Both the position numbers and the translations under genes were made by a program. The notes under the pieces are model-generated. The model was not told where the DNA came from and searched no databases. It saw nothing but the letters and a program-made list of their open reading frames with translations. Shown piece after piece: positions 21,979-29,602 of a stretch of DNA of 48,137 nt. The stretch is taken from positions 1-48,137 of the forward strand of contig JAFGGL010000005.1 of NCBI GenBank assembly GCA_016930575.1, written 5' to 3'. The stretch is from Clostridiales bacterium. GTDB lineage: Bacteria > Bacillota > Clostridia > Christensenellales > Aristaeellaceae. Numbering within the stretch: position 1 is the first letter of the stretch; every line of letters starts with the position of its first letter.

Positions 21979-21999
21979 GCAGATTTAATCTGCTATAAT
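21979..21999 (+). promoter_or_regulatory. -10 box with adjoining operator-like palindrome, ABC importer operon
   Basis: TATAAT (21994-21999) is directly preceded by a perfect palindrome GCAGATT-T-AATCTGC (21979-21993) that fills the spacer. The -35 is poorly conserved, so an activator or repressor at the palindrome may set expression. The leader to the start at 22118 is about 110 nt. Confidence 0.55.
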
Positions 22000-22117
22000 A
22001 GTTGTCATAACAGATATATGATATAGGTAAAGGAGTGCTGAGGAAAACCGGAGCCGTTCCCGGCATTCCGCCTATTCCAACAACACCAAACACAACGGAC
22101 CGTATGAGGTTGAACGG

Positions 22118-23164
22118 ATGGAAGTTAGACTCGATCGGCTTACAAAACGCTTCGGCAGCGTGGTCGCGGTGGACGATCTCAGCCTGGAACTAAACGACGG
22201 GGAGATGATCGGGCTGTTGGGTCCGTCGGGCTGCGGGAAATCCACGACGCTTTTCATGCTGGCGGGGCTTTTAACCCCGGATGTCGGCGAGATCTGGTTC
22301 GGCGACGAAAACGTCACCGCCGTCCCGCCGGAAAAGCGTGGCATCGGGCTGGTGTTCCAGAACTATGCGCTCTACCCGCATATGACGGTGCTGCAAAATA
22401 TCATGTTCCCGCTGATCAACACGAAGGTCCCCAAGCAAAAGGCTGTCGTGATGGCGGAGGAAATGGCGGAGCTTGTGCAGATCAGGGAACTGCTTGCCCG
22501 CAAGCCTTCGGAGCTGTCCGGCGGGCAGCAGCAGCGCGTGGCCATCGCCCGCGCGCTGGCCAAAAAGCCGCGCCTGCTGCTTTTGGACGAGCCGCTTTCC
22601 AACCTCGACGCGCGCCTGCGCATGGAGACGCGCGAGGAGATCCGCCGCATCCAGCGCGAGGTGGGCATCACCTCCGTGTTCGTGACGCACGACCAGGAGG
22701 AGGCCATGAGCATTTCCGACCGCATCGCGGTCATCCGCGAGGGCGCGCTGCAGCAGTTTGAGGAGCCGCAGCTGATGTACAGGAATCCGCAGAACCTCTT
22801 TGTGGCGAAGTTCATGGGCACCCCGGCCATCAATATTTTGGAGGCCGAGGTACACGGCGGCGGGCTGTACTGCGGCGATATCAGGCTGGCCGGCGCGAAT
22901 AAGGCGAAGGCCGGGAAGGTGCTGGCCGGCATCCGGCCGGAATCCTTCGTCGCCGATGCGGACGGCTTTGCGGCGACCGTCGGGCATGTGGAGATGCTCG
23001 GCCGCGACCTGATCGCCTCCTTCGAACTCGGCGGCCAGCCGGTGAAGGCGCTGGTCGACACCGAAACCATCCTCCGTCCCGGCAACGTGCTGAACTTCCG
23101 GGTGAAGGAAGGGCGTATCCTCTGCTTCGACACGGAAACGAAAGAACTGGTGGGCTCGGTATGA
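22118..23164 (+). CDS. ABC transporter ATP-binding protein, MsmK/UgpC type
   Basis: This 348-residue ATPase powers the sugar-type importer encoded downstream. It has Walker A GPSGCGKST, Q-loop VFQNYALYPHMTV, signature [16 protein letters not shown], Walker B RLLLLDEPLSNLDARL and H-loop VTHDQEEA. The C-terminal ~110 residues form a TOBE regulatory domain (VLAGIRPESF). This combination marks the CUT1 family ATPases, which in Firmicutes can serve several importers. GAGG lies about 8 nt before ATG 22118. It overlaps the first permease by 4 bp. Confidence 0.93.
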   Translation: MEVRLDRLTKRFGSVVAVDDLSLELNDGEMIGLLGPSGCGKSTTLFMLAGLLTPDVGEIWFGDENVTAVPPEKRGIGLVFQNYALYPHMTVLQNIMFPLINTKVPKQKAVVMAEEMAELVQIRELLARKPSELSGGQQQRVAIARALAKKPRLLLLDEPLSNLDARLRMETREEIRRIQREVGITSVFVTHDQEEAMSISDRIAVIREGALQQFEEPQLMYRNPQNLFVAKFMGTPAINILEAEVHGGGLYCGDIRLAGANKAKAGKVLAGIRPESFVADADGFAATVGHVEMLGRDLIASFELGGQPVKALVDTETILRPGNVLNFRVKEGRILCFDTETKELVGSV

Positions 23165-24054
23165 TGAGAAAGCGCGGACTGGAATTGGGAAGATGGAAGG
23201 GGCTATTGTACGTCCTTCCGGCGCTCGTCGTCGTCGCCGTGTTTACGGTGTACCCGCTGCTGCGCGCCTTTTTGATGAGTTTCTATACCAAGTACAAATT
23301 TTCCACCGATACCGTGCTTTCCTACGGCATCAACAACTACACCTATATATTCGGCGACAGCGTATTTCAAAAAGCGCTGTCCAACACCTTTATCTACGTG
23401 CTGTTCGTCGTGCCGATCTCCATCGCGATCTCGCTTGTGCTTGCGGTCATGCTCAACGAAAAGATCAGGCTGCGCAGCTTCTTCCAGACGGTGTATTTCC
23501 TGCCCTACGTCACCTCGGTGGTGGCGATGGGCATCGTGTTCGGATGGCTGTTCCACTCAAACTACGGGCTACTCAACTATTTTCTGGGCCTTTTCGGCAT
23601 CCAGCCCGTGCAGTGGCTCAACCGCCCGTCCACCGCGCTGCCGGCGCTGATCATCTTCAGCATCTGGAAAAGCCTGGCGTTCAACATCATCATCTTTCTG
23701 GCGGGGCTGCAGACCATCGGCGCGCACTACTACCAGGCCGCGCGGGTGGACAGCGCCGGCCGCTGGCGGCAGTTCAGCCGCATCACGGTGCCGCTTTTGT
23801 CGCCGATCATCGCCTACGCGTTCATCATCGGGCTGATCAGCTCCTTCAAAGTGTACGCCGAGGTCTACGCGCTGTTCGGCGGCAGAGCGGGCCCCGCGGA
23901 CAGCTGCATCACGATCGTCTATTACCTGTACAGGCAGTTTTACGTCAACTGGAACTTCGGCATCGCGTCCGCCGCGGCGGTCGTGCTGTTCCTGATCATC
24001 CTCGCGTTTACGGTCATCCAGCTCAGGGTGGCCAAGCGCCGGGTGCATTATTAG
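23161..24054 (+). CDS. Carbohydrate ABC transporter permease, MalF/UgpA type
   Basis: This 297-residue protein has six membrane helices, with the first ending in the YPLLRAFLMSFYTKY segment typical of this family. The EAA loop that contacts the ATPase reads YYQAARVDSAGRWRQFSRIT followed by VPLLSP. It pairs with the next gene to form the CUT1-type channel. The start overlaps the ATPase stop (ATGATGA), so translation is coupled. The substrate is not determined. Confidence 0.92.
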   Translation: MMRKRGLELGRWKGLLYVLPALVVVAVFTVYPLLRAFLMSFYTKYKFSTDTVLSYGINNYTYIFGDSVFQKALSNTFIYVLFVVPISIAISLVLAVMLNEKIRLRSFFQTVYFLPYVTSVVAMGIVFGWLFHSNYGLLNYFLGLFGIQPVQWLNRPSTALPALIIFSIWKSLAFNIIIFLAGLQTIGAHYYQAARVDSAGRWRQFSRITVPLLSPIIAYAFIIGLISSFKVYAEVYALFGGRAGPADSCITIVYYLYRQFYVNWNFGIASAAAVVLFLIILAFTVIQLRVAKRRVHY

Positions 24055-24065
24055 GGGGCGGCGCG

Positions 24066-24899
24066 ATGCGTTACAAATCGGCGAAGGCCCTCTCCAAATC
24101 CCTGATCTATCTGGTGCTGACTTTAGGCGCAGTGACCACGATCCTGCCGTTTCTGTGGATGATCCTGACGTCGCTCAAAGGCGGCACGGAAGTCATCCTG
24201 ATGCCCCCGCGCCTCTTCCCCAGCGTCTGGCATTTCGACAACTACAGCCGCGCCATGGAGGCGGCGCCGCTTGCGACGTACTTCGTCAACACCGTCGTCG
24301 TCACGGTCACGTCCACGTCGCTGATGCTGATCGTCACCACGCTGGCGGCGTTCGGGTTCTCGCGGCTCAAGTTTCCGGGGCGGGACGTGGTTTTCGGCAT
24401 TCTGCTGGCCACGCTGATGATTCCCGGCGAAATGCTCATCATCACCAACTTCGTCACCATCTCGCGCCTGGGCTGGATGGATACGCGCGCCGCGCTGATC
24501 GTGCCGTTTATGGCAAGCGTGTTTTATATCTATCTGCTCCGGCAGTTCTTCAGGAAAGTTCCCGATACCCTCTACTACGCCGCGAAGGTGGACGCCTGCA
24601 GCGACTGGCGCTACCTGTGGAAGGTCATGGTGCCCATCAACAAGCAGGCGATGTCCACCATCGCCATCCTCAACGCCATCGCCTGCTGGAACGCCTTCCT
24701 CTGGCCGCTGATGGTGACCAACTCCGAAACCAAGCGCGTTTTGTCCATCGGGCTGGTACAGTTTCAAACGGAGGCGGGCACCGACTACGAGCTGCTGATG
24801 GCGGCCGCGTCGATGCTGGTGCTGCCGATCATCCTAATGTACCTGGTCATGCACAAGCAGATCATCAAGGGCGTGACCCAGTCGGGCATCAAGGGATAG
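24066..24899 (+). CDS. Carbohydrate ABC transporter permease, MalG/UgpE type
   Basis: This 277-residue second permease has six helices. LPFLWMILTSLKGGTEVI after the first helix and the EAA loop YYAAKVDACSDWRYLWKVMV followed by PINKQ are diagnostic. The C-terminus QSGIKG matches the usual ...GIKG ending of MalG homologues. ATG 24066 lies 11 bp after the first permease, with GGGGGCGG upstream. Confidence 0.92.
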   Translation: MRYKSAKALSKSLIYLVLTLGAVTTILPFLWMILTSLKGGTEVILMPPRLFPSVWHFDNYSRAMEAAPLATYFVNTVVVTVTSTSLMLIVTTLAAFGFSRLKFPGRDVVFGILLATLMIPGEMLIITNFVTISRLGWMDTRAALIVPFMASVFYIYLLRQFFRKVPDTLYYAAKVDACSDWRYLWKVMVPINKQAMSTIAILNAIACWNAFLWPLMVTNSETKRVLSIGLVQFQTEAGTDYELLMAAASMLVLPIILMYLVMHKQIIKGVTQSGIKG

Positions 24900-24976
24900 C
24901 CGAACGCACCCTTTCCGGCGTGCAAACCGGAGAGGTTTATATAAAACCCAATGACAATAAAATGGAGGAAAACAAA

Positions 24977-26203
24977 ATGAAAAAGCTTCTTGCCACGTTG
25001 CTGACCGTATGCATGCTGCTGTCGCTTGCCGTATTCACGGGCGCCGCAGCGGATACCCAACCCGTTACCGTTGAATTCTGGCACGCCATGAGCGGCGGGC
25101 TGCAGAACGCGCTGGTCGCCCTGACCGACAAATTCAACGCTGAAAACGGCCTGGGCATCACCATCAACCTCACCAACCAGGGCGGTTACACCGACCTGTC
25201 CACCAAGCTGCTGGGGGCGATCGCCTCCGATACCCTGCCCGACATGGCGCAGGTATACAACAGCTGGATCGCCTCAAGCCTGGACGTCGTGATTCCGCTG
25301 GATGATTTCATCGCCGCCGATTTTGACAATTACGAAGACATCCTGCCGGGGTACCGCGCCGAGGGCGCCGAATTCGGCCCGACCTACACCATCGCGTTCA
25401 ACAAGAGCGTGCAGGTGTTCTTCTACAACAAGACCAAGTACGACGAATTGAACCTGACCGCGCCCACCACATGGCAGGAACTTCATGACGTGACAAAGGC
25501 TTATTATGAAGCGACCGGTATGGCCGCCTTCGGGTATGACGACCTGTTTGGCATGTTCCTGCAGTATATGCTGCAAAACGACGCGGGCTTCGTTGCGGAC
25601 GGCCAAGTCGTCTTTAACAACGAAAAGGGCGTCGAGGCCATGACCTTCCTGCTGGATCTGTTTGCCAACGGCTATGCCCGCACCGCCGGCGAAGACCGTT
25701 ATCTCTCCGGCCCCTTCAACAACGGTTTGGTCGGCGGCTACATCGGTTCCAGCGCCGGCGCGGCCTATGTGAAGCCCGACGGCTTTGAGTACGGCGCCGC
25801 CGCCATCCCCGTGGGCGTGAAGCCCGCCGCCATGCAGGCCGGCACGAACCTTACGATGTTTGCCAAGGATCCCGCCAAGCAGGCCGCCGCGTGGGAGTAC
25901 ATCAAGTTCCTCACCAGCACCGAATCAACCGTGTACTGGGCCATGAACACCGGCTACCTGCCCATCCGGCAGTCGGGCTTTGAGTCCGATGAGTTCCAGG
26001 CGTACATGGAGACCAGCGTGGTCGCCAGGGCCTGCTACGCGCAAACCGCCAACATGGCCTTTGAAAGCGCGTTCCCCGGCGCACAGGAAATCCGCAACAA
26101 GCTGAGCTCCGAGATGGAAGCCGCCATCCTCGAAGGGAAGACCGCCGAGCAGACCATCACTGATATGGCCGCAGCCGCGCAGGAAATCCTGGACAGGCAG
26201 TAA
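24977..26203 (+). CDS. Extracellular solute-binding protein of the CUT1 importer (UgpB-like)
   Basis: This 408-residue protein has a signal peptide (residues 1-25, ending TGAAADTQP) without a lipobox Cys, which is unusual for a Gram-positive binding protein. The mature part starts with the family pattern VTVEFWHAMSGGLQNALVAL, which resembles UgpB/sugar-binding family 1. Further elements are DMAQVYNSWIASSLDVVIPL, TYTIAFNKSVQVFFYNKTKY and FLTSTESTVYWAMNTGYLPI. The ligand may be glycerol-3-phosphate or a sugar. ATG 24977 has TGGAGG 9 nt upstream; the ATG at 24962 overlaps that site. The gene comes last in the operon and is followed by two hairpins. Confidence 0.9.
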   Translation: MKKLLATLLTVCMLLSLAVFTGAAADTQPVTVEFWHAMSGGLQNALVALTDKFNAENGLGITINLTNQGGYTDLSTKLLGAIASDTLPDMAQVYNSWIASSLDVVIPLDDFIAADFDNYEDILPGYRAEGAEFGPTYTIAFNKSVQVFFYNKTKYDELNLTAPTTWQELHDVTKAYYEATGMAAFGYDDLFGMFLQYMLQNDAGFVADGQVVFNNEKGVEAMTFLLDLFANGYARTAGEDRYLSGPFNNGLVGGYIGSSAGAAYVKPDGFEYGAAAIPVGVKPAAMQAGTNLTMFAKDPAKQAAAWEYIKFLTSTESTVYWAMNTGYLPIRQSGFESDEFQAYMETSVVARACYAQTANMAFESAFPGAQEIRNKLSSEMEAAILEGKTAEQTITDMAAAAQEILDRQ

Positions 26204-26206
26204 CCT

Positions 26207-26283
26207 TCGATAAAGCGGAACGCTTTATCGAGCTGAATCCAACGACATACGGGGAAGGGAACTTGTTCCCTTCCCCGTTCTTT
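26207..26283 (+). terminator. Hairpin plus terminator after the ABC operon
   Basis: TCGATAAAGCG/CGCTTTATCGA (26207-26231) is followed by GGGGAAGGGAAC/GTTCCCTTCCCC (26251-26276), then GTTCTTTT. The second is a strong intrinsic terminator; the first may protect the 3' end of the binding-protein mRNA. Confidence 0.8.
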
Positions 26284-26398
26284 TGCTGTGCATTATACCG
26301 GCTGATGGACTCCCCAAGACGGATCACAAGGGATTGCGGATGATTTCCATCGCCGGAAAGCTTTTCCGCCCTGGCCTATACGCGGCATATCGTTCTTC

Positions 26399-26427
26399 TT
26401 GACAACCGTTCGGGCCACACGTATAGT
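26399..26427 (+). promoter_or_regulatory. Promoter of the DUF975 gene
   Basis: TTGACA (26399-26404), 17 bp, TATAGT (26422-26427): near-consensus, 54 bp upstream of the start. Confidence 0.8.
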
Positions 26428-26481
26428 ATAACTTGCGATTTACGATACGCTTGCATTATAAACAATGAAGGAGATGAACCC

Positions 26482-27072
26482 ATGAAATCACGCATTGAGA
26501 TCAAAGAACAGGCGAAGGCCGCCTTCATGCAGCAGCGGGGGATCGCCATACTGGCGTTCGTCCTCTTTACGGTGCTCTCCGGCGTTCTGTCCGGCGCCAC
26601 CGTGGGGATTGCCGCACTGCTGCTGATGCCGCCGCTGACGATCGGCTACGCCTACTTCAGCCTTCGGCTCTACAGGGGCGAAACCTGCGAGATCAGCGAT
26701 ATGCTGGCAACCGGCTTCAGGGACTACGTCAAAAGCCTGGTGGGCATCCTCTGGATGTACCTGTTCACGTTCCTGTGGTCCCTTTTGTTCATCATCCCCG
26801 GCATTATTAAAGGAATCGCTTACTCCATGACGCCGTATATCCTGGCGGAGCGGGACGACGTTTCGGCGCAGGACGCGATCAAGGTTTCCATGGAAATGAC
26901 CTACGGGCACAAGGCGGAGATCTTCGTGATGGCGCTGTCGTTCATCGGCTGGTGGATCCTTTCAGGCCTGACGTTCGGCATCCTGGCGATCTTCTTTACG
27001 GGCCCCTACACGGCCACGAGCTTCGCGGGCCTGTACGAGAAACTCAAGCTGGACCAGGCGGAGCAGGAATAA
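26482..27072 (+). CDS. DUF975 family membrane protein
   Basis: This 196-residue protein has about five hydrophobic helices. The family signature is visible: an N-terminal amphipathic stretch (MKSRIEIKEQAKAAFMQQRG), LMPPLTIGYAYFSLRLYRGE, a loop with ISDMLATGFRDY, then IIPGIIKGIAYSMTPYILAE and a conserved SVEMTYGHK-like SMEMTYGHKAEIFVM. DUF975 proteins are uncharacterised integral membrane proteins common in Firmicutes. GAAGGAG lies 8 nt before ATG 26482. It is monocistronic, with a shared terminator at 27098. Confidence 0.85.
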   Translation: MKSRIEIKEQAKAAFMQQRGIAILAFVLFTVLSGVLSGATVGIAALLLMPPLTIGYAYFSLRLYRGETCEISDMLATGFRDYVKSLVGILWMYLFTFLWSLLFIIPGIIKGIAYSMTPYILAERDDVSAQDAIKVSMEMTYGHKAEIFVMALSFIGWWILSGLTFGILAIFFTGPYTATSFAGLYEKLKLDQAEQE

Positions 27073-27097
27073 CCGGAAAACAACGCAAGTGAAAGAC

Positions 27098-27130
27098 AAA
27101 GCGCACATCCGATCAAGGGTGTGCGCTTTT
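27098..27130. terminator. Bidirectional terminator between DUF975 and aroF
   Basis: AAAGCGCACA (27098-27107) and TGTGCGCTTT (27120-27129) form a 10-bp stem with A and T flanks usable from both sides. Confidence 0.8.
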
Positions 27131-27163
27131 GGCAGGATACAGGGTTTCCTGAGACTGTATTTC

Positions 27164-28171
27164 TCAATCCGCGGGCAGGGCTTCGCGGATCTTCTGCACA
27201 TGCCTGGCGATGTCTTCAAACGCTTCCGGCGTCACGGACTGCGGCCCGTCCGACAGGGCGCGGGGCGGATCGTTGTGCACCTCGATCATCACGGCGTCGG
27301 CGCCGGCGACGACCGCGGCCATCGCCATGGGTTTCACCAGCTTGGCGATGCCGGTGGCGTGGCTGGGGTCCACCACGACGGGCAGATGCGACAAATCCTT
27401 TAAAAGCGGCACGGCGGCCAGGTCCAGGGTATTGCGCATATAGGTCTCGAAGGTGCGGATTCCGCGCTCGCAGAGCATCACGTTCGGGTTGCCTTCGCTC
27501 ATAATATATTCCGCGCTCATCAACAGCTCCTTGAGCGTGTTGGCAAGCCCGCGCTTTAATAGTATCGGCTTTTTGGTTTTCCCGAGTTCCTTGAGCAGGT
27601 CGAAGTTCTGCATGTTGCGCGCGCCGACCTGGATGACGTCCACGTCCTCGTACAGCGGCAGGTGGTTGGCGTTCATGATCTCGGTGACGATCGGCATGCC
27701 GGTCAGCTTTTTGGCTTCCAGCAAAAGCTCTATGCCTTCGGCCTTCAGGCCCTGGAAATCATAGGGCGACGTTCTGGGCTTGAACGCCCCGCCGCGTAAA
27801 AAACCCGCGCCCGCGGCGCGCACGCTCTGCGCGATGCTGAGGATCTGTTCCTTGCTTTCCACGGAGCAGGGGCCGGCGATGAATTGGAAGTGCCCGCCGC
27901 CGATCTTCAGCCCGCCGATGCTGATGACGGTATCGTCCGGATGGAACTTGCGGTTCGCGCTTTTGAACGGCTCGGATATGCGCTTGACCGACTCCACGAT
28001 ATCCAGGCTGCGCAGCAGCTCGACGTCGATGCCGGAGGTATCGCCGATCAGGCCCAGGATGGTGTGGTACTGCCCCACGATCACGCGGACTTCCAGGTTT
28101 CGGGTTTTGAACCATTCGGTCAGATTATCGATTTTCTCCTGAGGAACGCCCGGCTTCAGCACTGCGACCAT
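27164..28171 (-). CDS. aroF: 3-deoxy-7-phosphoheptulonate (DAHP) synthase
   Basis: This 335-residue enzyme condenses phosphoenolpyruvate and erythrose 4-phosphate, the first step of aromatic amino-acid synthesis. Residues ~1-75 form the small ferredoxin-like regulatory domain of the AroA-beta type (MVAVLKPGVPQEKIDNLTEW, then IDVELLRSLDIVESVKRISE). The barrel follows: FQFIAGPCSVESKEQIL, GGAFKPRTSPYDFQGL, QVGARNMQNFDLLKELGKT, MLCERGIRTFE, VVVDPSHATG and MIEVHNDP. The regulatory domain suggests feedback inhibition. The start has GGCGGGG upstream on the minus strand. No other aro genes are adjacent, and no T-box or attenuator is seen. Confidence 0.95.
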   Translation of the reverse strand: MVAVLKPGVPQEKIDNLTEWFKTRNLEVRVIVGQYHTILGLIGDTSGIDVELLRSLDIVESVKRISEPFKSANRKFHPDDTVISIGGLKIGGGHFQFIAGPCSVESKEQILSIAQSVRAAGAGFLRGGAFKPRTSPYDFQGLKAEGIELLLEAKKLTGMPIVTEIMNANHLPLYEDVDVIQVGARNMQNFDLLKELGKTKKPILLKRGLANTLKELLMSAEYIMSEGNPNVMLCERGIRTFETYMRNTLDLAAVPLLKDLSHLPVVVDPSHATGIAKLVKPMAMAAVVAGADAVMIEVHNDPPRALSDGPQSVTPEAFEDIARHVQKIREALPAD

Positions 28172-28379
28172 ACTTTACCCCGCCTTATGTATAATATTCA
28201 AAACATACGGCCCGAAAAACCCATAGTCCTGCATAAATCCCGTAAAAACTTATGTTTATGTCGAAAGGTATCATATTTCACGCGGGATGTCAAAGAAATT
28301 GGGAATCATGCCCAACAGAAGTATTTACATTTTCGACGCCGCAATCGTGGTATACTGAGCGGGGAAAGAAGATGGTTTC

Positions 28380-29387
28380 ATGCGCAAGTTATACCTGATC
28401 ACGGGCGGAACCGGGCATTTGGGACAGAATGTCATTCGCCTGTTGCAAAAGAATAAAGACGCCTCCATCCGCGTGCTTGCCCTGCCGGGCGATCCGACGC
28501 GGCTGCCGGAGGGGGTGGAGCGGGTCTGCGGCGATGTGTGCGATAGAAATTCCCTGCGGCCGTTTTTTGATACAACCGGGTATGACACGGCTGTGCTGTA
28601 CCACCTGGCGGCCTATATCACAATCGCCTCCAAGGCCAATCCGCAAGTTTGGCATGTGAACGTGGTAGGCACGGAGAACGTCATGGACTGCGCCTTGCGC
28701 GGCAATATCGCGCGGGTGGTGTACGTGAGTTCCGTACACGCCATCCCGGAGCAGCCGCGCCCCGACGTGATCGCGGAAACGGCGGCGTTTTCGCCCGACA
28801 GCGTACACGGGCAGTACGCCAGGTCCAAGGCGGCCGCGGCGGACATCGTGCTCAAATACGCGCAAAAGGGGCTCAACGTCAGCATCGTGCATCCGTCCGG
28901 CATCATCGGGCCGGGCGATACGCATAAAAGCAACCACCTAACAAGGACCATCGAAGCGATGGCTTCGGGCCGCATCCCCGTATCGATCGGCGGCGGGTAC
29001 GATTTTGTGGACGTGCGCGACGTGGCGATGGGAATCGTCCAGTGCGAGGGAAAGGGGAAGGCCGGGGAGTGCTACATCCTGTCCGGGCATTTTACGACGG
29101 TCGCCGGATTGATGCGGCTCATCGCCGGGTACACGGGCCGCAGGTTCATGTCCCTGCATATCCCCAAATTTGTCATGAAAGCCGCCGCGGTGCTCGGGGA
29201 AAAAACAGCGCTCCTTTTGCACCGTACGCCGTTGTTTACGCCGTATTCCCTGTTCACGCTCTACAGCAACGCCGTTTTCAGCCACCGGAAGGCGACGCGG
29301 TATCTGGGGTACAAAACGCGCTCGCTCCGCCGGACGGTCCGCAATATGCTGCATTCGCTTGGGTACGGAAGGAAGACGACGATATAA
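28380..29387 (+). CDS. Extended short-chain dehydrogenase / NAD-dependent epimerase-like protein
   Basis: This 335-residue protein has a Rossmann N-terminus, LYLITGGTGHLGQNVIRLLQ, the cofactor-binding TGGTGHLG motif. Further on are LYHLAAYITI, VVYVSSVHAI with the active Ser, and YARSKAAA with the YxxxK pair. IVHPSGIIGPGD is typical of extended SDRs acting on nucleotide sugars, sterols or dihydroflavonols. The C-terminal ~90 residues are basic and partly hydrophobic (TALLLHRTPLFTPYSLFTLY). The substrate is unknown. ATG 28380 follows a weak AAAGAAG. The neighbour aroF diverges; a bidirectional terminator follows. Confidence 0.82.
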   Translation: MRKLYLITGGTGHLGQNVIRLLQKNKDASIRVLALPGDPTRLPEGVERVCGDVCDRNSLRPFFDTTGYDTAVLYHLAAYITIASKANPQVWHVNVVGTENVMDCALRGNIARVVYVSSVHAIPEQPRPDVIAETAAFSPDSVHGQYARSKAAAADIVLKYAQKGLNVSIVHPSGIIGPGDTHKSNHLTRTIEAMASGRIPVSIGGGYDFVDVRDVAMGIVQCEGKGKAGECYILSGHFTTVAGLMRLIAGYTGRRFMSLHIPKFVMKAAAVLGEKTALLLHRTPLFTPYSLFTLYSNAVFSHRKATRYLGYKTRSLRRTVRNMLHSLGYGRKTTI

Positions 29388-29404
29388 TCCATAGCAGGAT
29401 ATTA

Positions 29405-29434
29405 AAACGCGCACCCATTTATGGGTGCGCGTTT
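29405..29434. terminator. Bidirectional terminator after the SDR gene
   Basis: AAACGCGCACCCAT and ATGGGTGCGCGTTT form a near-perfect stem over 30 bp. Confidence 0.8.
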
Positions 29435-29471
29435 CAGACTGACAAAGAACCGCATTCCATAGGAGGTATCG

Positions 29472-29550
29472 GAGGGCCATAGCCCTCTGATTACATTCGT
29501 ATCGACCGGCTTTGCCGGTCGGGCGGGGAGTTTGCGGTATTACCGCAAAC
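29472..29550. repeat. Cluster of three stem-loops between convergent genes
   Basis: GAGGGC/GCCCTC (29472-29487), CGACCGGC/GCCGGTCG (29503-29521) and GTTTGCGGTA/TACCGCAAAC (29530-29550) are perfect short hairpins without T-runs. The cluster resembles the one at 9783-9916 in style and position. Confidence 0.6.
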
Positions 29551-29563
29551 AGTACCCGAACTT

Positions 29564-29590
29564 CAAAAAAGAGGCGAAGCCACTTTTTTG
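29564..29590 (-). terminator. Terminator of the MacB/FtsX-like ABC gene
   Basis: On the minus strand, CAAAAAAGTGGC pairs with GCCTCTTTTTTG around TTC, giving a stem that ends in a T-run 13 bp after the stop codon. Confidence 0.8.
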
Positions 29591-29602
29591 ATTGTAGCGG
29601 AG

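Noticed and set aside
23193-24155. Long plus-strand frame overlapping the first ABC permease, running on into the second
   Set aside because: It is an alternative frame of clear MalF/MalG-type permeases and reads as Arg/Gln/His-rich noise; only its later portions coincide with real genes.
27073-28380. T-box, tryptophan attenuator or riboswitch upstream of aroF
   Set aside because: The 208-bp spacer has no T-box GGTGG-type motif, leader peptide with aromatic codons, or terminator near the start.
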